Translations under genes and position numbers: made by a program
Part shown: positions 35,808-44,615 of the stretch, one piece after another
Numbering within the stretch: the first letter of the stretch is position 1
Layout: each line of letters begins with the position of its first letter
Notes under the pieces: generated by a model
Database searches by the model: none
Told to the model about the DNA's origin: nothing
The model's input: the letters and a program-made list of their open reading frames with translations, nothing else
Assembly (NCBI RefSeq): GCF_900168295.1
Contig: NZ_FVZL01000020.1
Span: 1 to 64,000 of the forward strand
DNA from: Arthrobacter sp. P2b
Lineage (GTDB): Bacteria; Actinomycetota; Actinomycetes; Actinomycetales; Micrococcaceae
Direction: 5' to 3'
DNA: 64,000 nucleotides

Positions 35808-36959
35808 ATGAATACAGAACAGGTTGTACCCAACGCGGCGATCACCGTCGATCCCGCTGCTTTCCGTCACGTCGTGGGCCACTTCGCCAGCGGCGTCACG
35901 GTCATCACCACGGTTGTGGACGGCGAGCTGTACGGCACTACGGCCTCTGCCGTCTCCTCGCTGTCCATGGAGCCTCCCATGATGCTCGCCTGCCTGAACC
36001 GCTCCAGCTCCACGCACGACGCCGTGCTGAAGGCGGGAGTGTTTGGCATCAATATCCTTGCCGAGAACCAGAGCGATCTCGCGATGAAGTTCGGACGCAA
36101 GGGCGGCGACAAGTTCGACGGTGTTGCGGTCACCCTGTCAGCGGAGGGCGTCCCCATGCTCGACGGCGCCCTTGCCACCATCGTCTGCCGGGTTGCCGAA
36201 ACCCCCACCGGGGGCACGCACACCGTGTTCCTTGGCCAGGTCACGGACGCCAAGGCCACCGCAGGCGAACCCCTGGCGTACTTCCGTGGCGCCTTCGGAC
36301 GGCTGGAAAGGGTCAAGGAACTCGCGGCCTACGACGCCGTACGCGACTGGGTACTGGGCCGCCGCACCCCGTTGCACCACACCTTGGACCCGGTGGAGAT
36401 CGCTGCCCAGTCCAAGTCCGATCCGCACAACGTCCACAATGCCTTGGTGAAATTGACTGCTGAGTCGCTGGTTATCCGGGGTGACAAGGGCGAATTCCTG
36501 CCGGCGCCCATCACGCGCGAGCTGACGGACAGCGTCTACGATGGCCGCCTCACTATTGAGCTTGGCGTACTGGCCAGTCATTTCGATAAGTTCACGGATG
36601 AGGACATCGCGGAACTAAACCGGCTCACGGACGAGCTGGCATTGCTGCGCCAAGGCGGCCAGGAAGCGCTGGACAGCTTCCTCAAGACCAACGCCAAGTA
36701 CCACGACCGCCTGGTCAGCGTGGCGGGCTCCGCCCAGCTCACCGATGCCTTCCGCCGCCTCGGCATCGGCACGGTGTGGCGCGAGGCCCTCAACAGCGAG
36801 GAATGGGCGCGGAAAATGGACCACAGCCATATCGTGGAGCTCACCGCGGCACTGAAGGACCATGACCACGCGCGGGCCACGGACGCCCTCCGCCTCCACA
36901 CCTCTTTCGGCAAGCAGCTGGCAAGCGACGTCATCGAGCGCCATGGCGGCGCAGTCTAA
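35808..36959 (+). CDS. Flavin reductase fused to a complete GntR (winged helix + FCD) regulator
   Basis: 383 residues from the ATG at 35808, preceded by AGGAGG. Residues ~14-165 form an HpaC-type flavin reductase (FASGVTVITT, GTTASAVSSLSMEPP, GINIL). Residues ~175-235 resemble a GntR winged helix (EIAAQSKSDPHNVHNALVKL, then LVIRGDKGEFL), and ~240-383 an FCD domain with histidines in KYHDRL, DHSHIVEL and RLHTSF. It most likely supplies reduced flavin to the HpaB enzyme encoded upstream. The regulator half may sense the aromatic substrate and gate reductase activity, or bind DNA. Known precedent: the Acinetobacter HPA-hydroxylase reductase C1 has a C-terminal MarR-like control domain. Confidence 0.88.
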   Translation: MNTEQVVPNAAITVDPAAFRHVVGHFASGVTVITTVVDGELYGTTASAVSSLSMEPPMMLACLNRSSSTHDAVLKAGVFGINILAENQSDLAMKFGRKGGDKFDGVAVTLSAEGVPMLDGALATIVCRVAETPTGGTHTVFLGQVTDAKATAGEPLAYFRGAFGRLERVKELAAYDAVRDWVLGRRTPLHHTLDPVEIAAQSKSDPHNVHNALVKLTAESLVIRGDKGEFLPAPITRELTDSVYDGRLTIELGVLASHFDKFTDEDIAELNRLTDELALLRQGGQEALDSFLKTNAKYHDRLVSVAGSAQLTDAFRRLGIGTVWREALNSEEWARKMDHSHIVELTAALKDHDHARATDALRLHTSFGKQLASDVIERHGGAV

Positions 36960-36975
36960 ACAGCAAAATGAACAC

Positions 36976-37028
36976 CGACGGCGAGGCCGCACCGGGGAAC
37001 TTACGCCCGTGGTGCGGCCTCGCCGTCG
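36976..37028. terminator. 17-bp stem terminator after the reductase
   Basis: CGACGGCGAGGCCGCAC and GTGCGGCCTCGCCGTCG pair around a 19-base loop, 16 bases after the stop codon. Confidence 0.75.
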
Positions 37029-37436
37029 TGCGCGTTACGCCCTGGTTGATCCGGCCCTTAGGATCTCCCCGAATATAAGTGGCAGCGGCTTGACCTTTCT
37101 CTAGTTTCAAGCGCGGCAGGGGTTGGGTTTTGTGACGCTGATCGTCTCTGGACCCGCCGCGCAGGACAGCGCCCCAAGCATCGGCAAATTGCCCTTTGGG
37201 TCCATTCCCGGGTGCAGATCAGGATCAGCAAGGGCTTCAGACGCCTTCGTATGGTGGTGGCTGGCCGCAACTGCCCGTCATCCTGGGGCAGGACTCCAGC
37301 AATGATTCCGGGGAGTCAGACTGATACGTAGTAGGACATCCCGGCAGTCAGTCCCGGACCAACCTTTCTATCCTCCCAGTCGTTTCGAAGCCTCAGAGCC
37401 GCATCGGTTTCCACCTGGTTGGGCATGCGGACAGCA
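37029..37436. other. Region without recognised gene
   Basis: About 400 bp between two terminators. No conserved frame, RNA or repeat was recognised. Confidence 0.45.
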
Positions 37437-37472
37437 AAGGAGCGGGAGACCCATCTGGGTCTCCCGCTCCTT
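37437..37472. terminator. 16-bp stem terminator before the hydroxylase gene
   Basis: AAGGAGCGGGAGACCC-ATCT-GGGTCTCCCGCTCCTT, with TATTT to the right. It ends the minus-strand operon that finishes at 37492. Confidence 0.75.
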
Positions 37473-37491
37473 ATTTCTGCTCTTGTTGCTG

Positions 37492-39117
37492 TCAGCGGCT
37501 GGCCCGCGCTGCTGATTCGGCGTTCACCAGGCGTGGCAGTTCCGGCACGTACGCGGACAATGCTTCAAACGCCGCCTGCTCGGTATGCCGGGTGGTGACT
37601 GCTGCGACATACCGGTCGGGCCGCACCACGAGGGTCATACCACTGCCCGCACCATCCACGAAAGCCCCGTCAGGGTCAGTAACGGTGATAACGCCGGCTC
37701 GCGCCAAGTGCCGGCTGCCGTTATCGCTCCCTACGGGTCCGTTCCCGCTAGTGACCAGCCGCTTGACCTCGAAAGGCGCGCTTCGATCATGCGGGAAGTG
37801 CAGCAGTGACCAGCCTGTACCGAGGACGGTGTCCAGTGGGACGACGTCACCGGTGGACAGCGTGACCTGCGGCTGGGACAGGGAGCGGCCCACCAGCAAG
37901 GCTGCCCACCTCGGAACTTCAGAGCCTGGCAGCACCACACAACCATCATCGAAGTACGGCTGCTTGAGGAACTTCATCCCTGCAAGCCAGGCTTTTGCAG
38001 ACGGAAAGATGCCGGACGCGGTAATCGCGGCGTCACGGACGGCGGTGAGCACCGGGTTGACGTTCATCACCACTTTGCCGATCCTGTGTGACAGGCGCAC
38101 CATGTCCACCGCGTGCGGGCGCCGCTCCGCCTGGTAGGTGTCCACCAGGGCATCCGTGCCGGTCCCGTGGACGTGCGCGGCGACCTTCCAAGCGAGGTTT
38201 GCGGCGTCGCGGATACCTGCGTTGAGGGCCTGACCGGCGAACGGGGGCATCATGTGGGCCGAATCGCCCGCGAGGAGCACATGCCCCACCCGGTAGTTCA
38301 GGGCAACGCGCTGGTGGGCTACATACACGGCAGCGCGGCGGATGTCCGTGGCGGCAATCTTTTGGAACGGTGCGATAAGCCTGATGATGGTTTCCGGAGA
38401 CGTCATCTCCGCCGCCTCCTCGCCGGGCAGGAGCATGAACTCGTAACGGCGGCGGCCGTGGACTCCGGGGACCACCACAACGGGACGCGTCCCGTTGCAG
38501 TGGAACTCCGAGAACCGTTCCGGATCACCCGGGGTGTTGATGATGTCCACCACGATCCACTTCTGGACCTGAGTGGAACCCTCCATAGCGATCCCCAGCT
38601 GGGAACGTACCGGGCTGCGCCCGCCGTCGCACGCCACCACCCATTTCGAACGGACGGTGTGCTTGCCCTCGGCGTCGATCAGCACCGTGTCCGCATGCCC
38701 CGGGCCGTTCGTAATGCGCAGCGCTTCGGTGTTGAAACGGACGTCGATCAACGCGCGGCCCCGGGCGGCTTCGAGAAGCAGGGATTCCATCACCGGCTGG
38801 TCGAACTGGGACTTGCCTGGCTGGCCCAGCCGCGGGGCGGCCGGGTATACCTCCGCAAGAAGCTGTTCCCTACGGCCGAAGTAACGGGCGCCGGTGTCCA
38901 TCAGCATTTCAGGTGCCAGCCGGTCCAGAATGCCAATCTGTTGCATGACGCGCAGAGTCTCATCGGTGACGCTGATGGCCCGCGGTTCGTCACTGGTACC
39001 AGCATGGCGTTCGACGAGCGTTACGCTTACGCCCTGGTCGGCCAGCAGGTTCGTCGTGGCCAGACCGATGGGGCCTGCACCGATGACAAGAACGTCGGTT
39101 TCGATGATTGTGTCCAT
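37492..39117 (-). CDS. FAD-dependent aromatic hydroxylase, PHBH fold (MhpA/PheA-like)
   Basis: 541 residues. FAD loop GAGPIG at ~13-18, the DG motif CDGGRSPVR, and the GD motif VLLAGDSAHMMPPFAGQALNAG, all intact, plus the C-terminal thioredoxin-like domain expected of MhpA/phenol-hydroxylase relatives of this length. Single-component NAD(P)H-dependent hydroxylation of a phenolic ring, giving a catechol or hydroxyquinol. It follows the FAH-family gene by 54 bases on the same strand and probably forms an operon with it. Confidence 0.9.
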   Translation of the reverse strand: MDTIIETDVLVIGAGPIGLATTNLLADQGVSVTLVERHAGTSDEPRAISVTDETLRVMQQIGILDRLAPEMLMDTGARYFGRREQLLAEVYPAAPRLGQPGKSQFDQPVMESLLLEAARGRALIDVRFNTEALRITNGPGHADTVLIDAEGKHTVRSKWVVACDGGRSPVRSQLGIAMEGSTQVQKWIVVDIINTPGDPERFSEFHCNGTRPVVVVPGVHGRRRYEFMLLPGEEAAEMTSPETIIRLIAPFQKIAATDIRRAAVYVAHQRVALNYRVGHVLLAGDSAHMMPPFAGQALNAGIRDAANLAWKVAAHVHGTGTDALVDTYQAERRPHAVDMVRLSHRIGKVVMNVNPVLTAVRDAAITASGIFPSAKAWLAGMKFLKQPYFDDGCVVLPGSEVPRWAALLVGRSLSQPQVTLSTGDVVPLDTVLGTGWSLLHFPHDRSAPFEVKRLVTSGNGPVGSDNGSRHLARAGVITVTDPDGAFVDGAGSGMTLVVRPDRYVAAVTTRHTEQAAFEALSAYVPELPRLVNAESAARASR

Positions 39118-39171
39118 GCCGGTTTGGGGTTCCGTTCCTGTAGGAATGCTGTCGAGGGGGAGCAGGGCAGG

Positions 39172-40023
39172 TCAGGGGACGAGCTCCACCGTGTTTTTGA
39201 GGGTCCCAAGGCCGGTGATTTCGACCTCGACAACGTCGCCTTCGTAGAGCAGCCCGGACGGTTCCATGAACAGGCCCACGCCCCCAGGGGTACCGGTCAC
39301 GATCACGTCACCGGGCGAGAGCCTTGTGAAGCCGGTGACGTAGGCGATCAGCTGTGGAATGGTGAAGTACAGGTCTGCCACGGAGGCTTTCTGGCGGATA
39401 TCGCCGTTGACACGGGTTTCCAGGGTGAGCTCGTTGACGTTGCCTAAGTCGGCCGCCGGGACCAGATACGGGCCGAAGCCGCCGGTGCCGGGGAAGTTTT
39501 TGCCGGGGATCCACTGGGAGGCGGCGAGTTGCCAGTCACGGACGCTGAGGTCGTTGTAGGCGGCGTAGCCGGCAACGTAGTCGAAGGCGTCTTCTTCGGC
39601 GACGTGGAACGCTTCCTTGCCGATGACGAGGGCCATTTCGCCTTCATAGTCAAACTTTGTGGTGGTGGCGGGCATCTGGGCGGGCTGCAGGTGGCCCATC
39701 TGAGAGTCGGCGAAGCGGATGAAGATGGTGGGTGCCTTCTGCTCCGTCTTTCCGGATTCTTCTTGGTGGCTGCGGTAGTTCACGCCAATGCAGATAACCT
39801 TTCCCGGGTCTGTGACGGCGGGCAGGAATTCGATGTCTGCTTCTGCACGAGACGGGGCGCTGCGGAATTCCTCACCGACGGTTCCGAAAATGCCCTGCTC
39901 AATCGCGGCGAGGAGTGTTCGGGCGACGTTTGCTCCGCTGGGACCCAGGTCGTACGCGCGTCCGTCCGCGATGATGCCCCAGGTGGGGGTGCCGTCCATA
40001 GCTACAAAACTTGCGTAATTCAT
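39172..40023 (-). CDS. Fumarylacetoacetate-hydrolase-family enzyme
   Basis: 283 residues, ATG at 40023 with AAAGGAA upstream. Metal site of the FAH family: DYEGEMALVIGK preceded by ICIGVNYRSHQEE, then SVRDWQ and the GTPGGVG loop near the end. Acts on 3,5-dioxo or 2-oxo-alkene acids produced by ring cleavage (fumarylpyruvate hydrolase, homoprotocatechuate isomerase/decarboxylase or relatives). First gene of the minus-strand pair with the PHBH-fold hydroxylase. AT-rich upstream sequence (40095-40145: GCATCATCGATCAAGAAATA) probably holds its operator. Confidence 0.9.
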   Translation of the reverse strand: MNYASFVAMDGTPTWGIIADGRAYDLGPSGANVARTLLAAIEQGIFGTVGEEFRSAPSRAEADIEFLPAVTDPGKVICIGVNYRSHQEESGKTEQKAPTIFIRFADSQMGHLQPAQMPATTTKFDYEGEMALVIGKEAFHVAEEDAFDYVAGYAAYNDLSVRDWQLAASQWIPGKNFPGTGGFGPYLVPAADLGNVNELTLETRVNGDIRQKASVADLYFTIPQLIAYVTGFTRLSPGDVIVTGTPGGVGLFMEPSGLLYEGDVVEVEITGLGTLKNTVELVP

Positions 40024-40299
40024 ATGAAGTTCCTTTCGCGGCGCCGTTGCGCCTGGGGAGGTGATGCTGTTCCTCTTAGCAGCGGTACCGCCGCGGAGTG
40101 TGCATCATCGATCAAGAAATATATTATCCTGTTTTTAGGCATTATTGCTAGGGGTTAGTCAGCGAGCCGACGGCCCCTGGACGCAAGTGCTCACAGATGA
40201 GTTGAACTTCAGGGGCCGTTCCGGCAGGTCTTCGATATCTGAACCCGGCCCTGCGCAAAGGGCCCGACTGCGCTCGAGAGCAGTAGCAAAGGAGAGAAC

Positions 40300-40791
40300 A
40301 TGGGCGCCATCACCACATCCGCCTGCGTCGGCGCTCCCTCTGGCGCCGCCGGCGACATCCCCCTGAACCACGTTGTCGTCGCCGCCGTCATCCAATGCCG
40401 CGGCAGGATTGCCCTATTCAGAAGAACCCGCCGCCCTGGCCACGACAGCGGCCTCTGGCACTGCATCACCGGATTTCTCGAAGCCGGGGCAACACCGGAA
40501 CAGCAAACTCTTGAGGAACTGCTCGAAGAAACGGGGCTGAAGGCCACAGACCTCCAGGCCCTCCATCAAGGACCGGACCTCGTGGTCGCCGACGATTCGG
40601 GAGCTCCCTGGCTGGTTCACACGTTTACCGCCCTAACAACCCGGCGGCGGCTGGAAATTAATTGGGAGCACGACTCCTACCGGTGGACGGATCCGCGCAA
40701 GGCGAGGCGCTTTACTAACCGCGTCACTTGGCTGGACAGCGTGCTCGACGCAACTGGCCACTGCAGCCTCGAAAACTCTGCCACCCCTTAG
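40300..40791 (+). CDS. Nudix hydrolase (copy 1)
   Basis: 163 residues, ATG preceded by AAGGAGAG. The Nudix box GFLEAGATPEQQTLEELLEE then TG keeps the EELLEE helix but has Ala at the first box Glu and Glu in place of the Arg. A close paralogue (about 65-70% alike in the core) lies at 63430-63921 next to a riboflavin kinase. Both keep IALFRR, HDSGLWHCITGF and NWEHDSYRWT. Substrate could be a flavin dinucleotide, NADH or another nucleotide; the repeated flavoenzyme context favours flavin or NAD(P) turnover, but this is inference. Confidence 0.85.
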   Translation: MGAITTSACVGAPSGAAGDIPLNHVVVAAVIQCRGRIALFRRTRRPGHDSGLWHCITGFLEAGATPEQQTLEELLEETGLKATDLQALHQGPDLVVADDSGAPWLVHTFTALTTRRRLEINWEHDSYRWTDPRKARRFTNRVTWLDSVLDATGHCSLENSATP

Positions 40792-40904
40792 GCCCATTCC
40801 TGTGCCGACCTGACCCTGAGCGCCTGTCCTGCCTTGGGTTCGGCAGCCGGGACAAGCCCGTCCGTCTGGGCATTGGCTTCGTGCAGCACGGCGGACTCCT
40901 ATCT

Positions 40905-41735
40905 GGATTGGTGGTTGGTGGGGGCGGTTACCGGCGTTGCTCCCGGCCAGGAACAGGCCCGTAGCGCGTGGTCGTGTGGACGAACCTGCGGAACGGCAGC
41001 ACCATCTTTCTCGATGATCGGGCCTTCCTTCAGCTCGAAGCCGTTGCCGTTGACCCCGGCTGCGGAACTTGAACCAGATACTGTCGTCATCCCACTCGGT
41101 CCCGTTGGCGGAGTTGGCGTAGATCGGTTCATCGGAACTGGGGCGGGGCCTCGGCCAGGATTCCTAATCAGGCGAACGGTATTCGTGGAAGTAGCATTTG
41201 CGGTGCGCCTCGGGGATCTGGAACCGGCAGTGGCTGCGGGAGCCGTCGGCGGCCACCAGGAAGTCTGCCTGGATCTCGTATTCCACGCCGTCGGAGTCAG
41301 TGAACGGACCTTCGCGTTGCCTTCAGGTCGTGCACGGTCGTATCAGTGACGCTGTAGCGGACGTCGCCGCCGTCGTCCTTCCGGCGCGCGGCGAGGTCAA
41401 GGAACACGTCTGTCTGCGGGTACAGCCACAGGGATTCCCCCACCAATTCCTTGAAGTCCACGCGGTGGTTCCCGCCGTTGAACCCGCAACTCGATACCGT
41501 CGTGCCGGTCCCCCGTCACGCAGCACCTAGTCCGAGACACCGCTGTCCACGAGCATGTTCACGGTGCCGTGTTCCAGAATCCGGTGCGGACGGTTTCGGA
41601 GATTTCCTTGTGGCTCCGCACCTTAGTGACCGTAGATTCGCGGCCGGCCTTGGCGAGCAGGTGGGACAACATCAGCCCGGCCGGACCGGCTCGCATGTTG
41701 GCCACTTGGGTGGTGATGATCTTGGGTGCTCCCAT
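40905..41735 (-). pseudogene. pobA: 4-hydroxybenzoate 3-monooxygenase, decayed
   Basis: Minus-strand fragments line up with PobA in order: the FAD start (AGPAGLMLSHLLAKAG, with the normal IIG of the glycine loop changed to NMR), RSHKEISETVR, VDSGVSD followed by a TAG stop, VLRDG in another frame, GGDVRYSVTDTTVHDL, DFLVAADGSRSHCRFQIPEA, IYANSANG, then NGFELKEGPI. Several frameshifts and internal deletions separate them, and the C-terminal third is gone. The gene is dead. It shows that the island once had a protocatechuate entry route. Confidence 0.85.
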
Positions 41736-41995
41736 GATCTCTCTCGCTTCATTGCGGGCCCGGCAGACGGTGCCGGTGATTCCGCCTGAACCAGTGTGAG
41801 CCACGGCCCGTGACGTAGTTACAACATTCGTCAATGGGAAATTTGATCGAAGTCCGTCAAGCTCCGAGCAGCCGGACAATGCGGTCCACCACCGAATACC
41901 CTGAACTCGAGTTCGCCACCTGCAAGCCCTCCGATGGAACGCGACCTCATCGCGACTGAAAGAAGAACATGCGGAGAATCGTCCCAACAGCATGT
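41736..41995. other. Region without recognised gene
   Basis: 260 bp between the pobA remnant and the DUF202 genes. No motif was recognised; the AT-rich stretch at 41815-41850 could be the former pobA promoter. Confidence 0.4.
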
Positions 41996-42340
41996 TCAAG
42001 GTAGCAGGACGACGCTCATACCGAGTGCGCCCAGTACCATAGCTGCGAAAGCGGTCCATAGCACTCCGGAAATGTCGGGGGCGGCCGCTTCACATGAAAT
42101 CGCCTGGGAGCTGGTTTTGTAACGACGGCGTTGCGTGAGGTAGATGGCGGAGGCCGCGCCGGCGGCCACCGCGATGAGCACCACGACGGCGAAGCCATGG
42201 TGGGGCAGCCAGCGCAGGTAGATGGCACTAACTGTCACCAGCGCCAGCAGCGTCCTGCCCCAGGCAAGGGTTGTCCGCTCCGGCTGCAGCCCGGGGTCCC
42301 CGTGCTTTCCACCTTGTGATCCGCTGAACTTCGACTCCAT
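41996..42340 (-). CDS. DUF202-family small membrane protein (copy 1)
   Basis: 114 residues. LQPERTTLAWGRTLLALV is the DUF202 signature, followed by three predicted membrane helices. Paired with a second DUF202 gene (YidG/YidH arrangement) separated by five bases. Function unknown; such pairs are common in Actinobacteria. Confidence 0.8.
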   Translation of the reverse strand: MESKFSGSQGGKHGDPGLQPERTTLAWGRTLLALVTVSAIYLRWLPHHGFAVVVLIAVAAGAASAIYLTQRRRYKTSSQAISCEAAAPDISGVLWTAFAAMVLGALGMSVVLLP

Positions 42341-42345
42341 GGAAA

Positions 42346-42741
42346 TCAGGGCAAAACGATGAAGACCAGAACGACGGCGGCAGCCAGTGCCCCCGCCGCG
42401 GCCAGAAGGGGCACAATCAGGGGCAGGGGCAGGGATGCCTTATGACGCATACTGTGCTCAATCTTTAGCCAACGCATAGCGGCCCCTCCGCTGAGGAGCA
42501 TGCCGAGCAGAAGCAGCAGGATACCGATGCCTTTTCGGACTGATTCAAGAAACAGGTCCGCCGTGAACGCCTCGATCGCTATGCCACCGGCAAGGAGGGC
42601 GAGTGACGTGCGGATCCACGCCAGGAAGGTCCGCTCGTTGGCCAGCGTGAAGCGGGGATCGGGTTCGGTTCCGCCTGGAAAGATTCGTTGGGCGAGCCTT
42701 TCCCGCTGCGGAGGCTGGCGGGGGTCGCTTTCAAACCCCAT
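42346..42741 (-). CDS. DUF202/YidH-family small membrane protein (copy 2)
   Basis: 131 residues from the ATG at 42741. Signature LANERTFLAWIRTSLALLAGG near residue 35, then two more hydrophobic segments. The start is chosen because upstream residues have no family match. Operon partner of the 41996 gene. Confidence 0.8.
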   Translation of the reverse strand: MGFESDPRQPPQRERLAQRIFPGGTEPDPRFTLANERTFLAWIRTSLALLAGGIAIEAFTADLFLESVRKGIGILLLLLGMLLSGGAAMRWLKIEHSMRHKASLPLPLIVPLLAAAGALAAAVVLVFIVLP

Positions 42742-43006
42742 TAGAGCGCCACGGTGTGGAAGCGGCAGTTGCCCCTGCGCAAGATCCTTTGTCGTGCATG
42801 TTCGGTCTGTCTGCCATGCTGTTTGCCAGTTCCAGCGATTCGTGCCTGTAGTGCAGCAGAAACTCGTGCTTGTAGTGAAGTCCAATCCAAGGCGAGGCAA
42901 TAATGTCGTCGATGTCGGCAGGCAATTGCAACGAATTTTTTACCGCTGCTACCTCGAGGCTGGGCCTGATAGTCGGGTGGGTGACGGTGGGCTTCACGCG
43001 GTGCAT
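42731..43006 (-). CDS. Small hypothetical protein upstream of DUF202 pair
   Basis: 91 residues, overlapping the start of the YidH-like gene by 11 bases. It contains LPADIDDIIASPWIGLHYKHEFLLHYRHE; I do not recognise the family. Ribosome site is poor (GAGAGG abuts the ATG), so it may not be expressed. Confidence 0.25.
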   Translation of the reverse strand: MHRVKPTVTHPTIRPSLEVAAVKNSLQLPADIDDIIASPWIGLHYKHEFLLHYRHESLELANSMADRPNMHDKGSCAGATAASTPWRSNGV

Positions 43007-43096
43007 CCTCTCGTTGGAACGCGAGTTTCAGGTTGAGGCCGGGGCCGGAGCGATCGCTGTTCCGGTCCCGGCCCTTCGCTCCGGGGCGGTTCGGTC

Positions 43097-44536
43097 CTAA
43101 GCCTTGGTGCCTGCAGGGGTGACTTCCAGGCCAGTGGCCGTGCTGGAAGCAACAAGAGTGGACGTTGCCGGAGCGGCATCATCCGCTATCTCCAGGCCAA
43201 GGCTGCGTCGGTCACGCTGCTGGTTGATGAAAAGCAGGGCCAGGATTCCGAAGACCAGCAGGAGGCCGCCGGCCAGGGCAAATGCTGCGCGGTAGCCTTC
43301 AGCCGGGGTGGCCGCACCGCCGATCAGGAATCCCGACACCGCGGGTGCGAATACGCCGCCGGTGGTTAGGACCGCGTTTGCGATGGAGAGGTTTGCGCCG
43401 CGCTGGGCGATGGTGGTCAGTTCAGCGACGACGAGGTAGGTGATGGCGAAGAGTGCCGGTGCCGTTCCGAAGCCGAAGACCATGAGGATGACGGAGAGGG
43501 CGGGTGAGGTGGTCAGGGTTGCGGTCACAAGACAGGCTCCCGCGAAGGCCGCGGAGATGCTGAGTACCCAGCCGCGGGCCTTCCGGGTGGGAACGCCTTT
43601 TATGTGCAGGCGCTGGGTCAGGGCGCTGAGGCCCACTGTGGCGATAGCTCCCCAAGCCGCGGGCAATGCGATCATGGCACCGGATTGCTGTCCGCTGAAG
43701 CCCAGGACGTTCTGAAAGTATGCCGGCCCCCAGGACATGGCCAGGGTGAAGGTCCAGTAGCCGAAGAAGGACGCCAGGACCGCGAAAATCCAGCTGGGAG
43801 AGAGGATGGTGCGCCAGTAAGGGACCTTGGTCTCCGTTAGGACAGGAGCTTCCTGGGCCGCGATCCCGTCAATTTCCTGTTCGGCCTGCCGGCTGGTGTA
43901 TGGGCCTTCCTTGCCTACGATGACCCAGAAAACAGACCACAACAGTCCCACGATGGCCAGCACTGCAAAGGCTGTCTGCCAGCCGAACTGCCCGATGACC
44001 CAAGCAAGGACCGGTGCGAAGGCCACGATGCCTAAGGTCACACCGGATGAGGCCAGAGCTGCCGGAGTAGCGCCCTTCTTCTCGGGGAACCACTTGTAAA
44101 TGCCGTGCATCAGCACCGGCGCCAGTGGGCCCTCGCCAGCACCCAGGAGCAGGCGGCTGGCCCAGAGGGCAGGCAGGGAGGCGAACAGCAGGATGGGTAC
44201 CTGGGCCACGGACCACAGCAGGCACAGGACCAGCAGGATCCACTTGCTCGATACCTTGTTGGCGATGGGCGCGGCGACGATCTGGGCGATCCCGAAGGTG
44301 AGGAACATGGCGCTGCCCACGAGGCCGAACTGCTCTGGGGTGATGCCCAGTTCTTTCATGATGGGCACCGCGGCGATGCCGAGGACTGCTTTGTCGGCCC
44401 AGCTGAGCATCATCAGGAAGAGGAGGCTAAACGTCATGAACCAGCCATAACGGTTGCGCTTGGCCCGGGACCAGGTCCCGGGATCGCGGGAGGCCGCGGC
44501 GCCCGGCTTCACGCCGGTAAGGGGAGTTTCAGACAC
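43097..44536 (-). CDS. MFS transporter, anion:cation symporter (ACS) type
   Basis: 479 residues from a GTG at 44536; the frame is open further upstream but would overlap the next gene. Twelve membrane helices, with DKAVLGIAAVPIMKELGI near helix 1 and LLGAGEGPLAPVLMHGIYKWFPEKK, the ACS/hexuronate-phthalate signature. Likely uptake of an organic or aromatic acid anion. Last gene of a four-gene minus-strand operon. Confidence 0.87.
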   Translation of the reverse strand: MSETPLTGVKPGAAASRDPGTWSRAKRNRYGWFMTFSLLFLMMLSWADKAVLGIAAVPIMKELGITPEQFGLVGSAMFLTFGIAQIVAAPIANKVSSKWILLVLCLLWSVAQVPILLFASLPALWASRLLLGAGEGPLAPVLMHGIYKWFPEKKGATPAALASSGVTLGIVAFAPVLAWVIGQFGWQTAFAVLAIVGLLWSVFWVIVGKEGPYTSRQAEQEIDGIAAQEAPVLTETKVPYWRTILSPSWIFAVLASFFGYWTFTLAMSWGPAYFQNVLGFSGQQSGAMIALPAAWGAIATVGLSALTQRLHIKGVPTRKARGWVLSISAAFAGACLVTATLTTSPALSVILMVFGFGTAPALFAITYLVVAELTTIAQRGANLSIANAVLTTGGVFAPAVSGFLIGGAATPAEGYRAAFALAGGLLLVFGILALLFINQQRDRRSLGLEIADDAAPATSTLVASSTATGLEVTPAGTKA

Positions 44537-44615
44537 AGTATGCCCAATCGTTGAAGGGGAAGTCTTTGCCGGTTTGGAGCGGCTTTTTCTTGACTCTAGG
44601 CTGGTGTGACGGGCC

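Noticed and set aside
38113..39447. 444-codon plus-strand frame opposite the PHBH-fold hydroxylase
   Set aside because: It mirrors the hydroxylase and FAH genes, which have full motifs; its translation has none.
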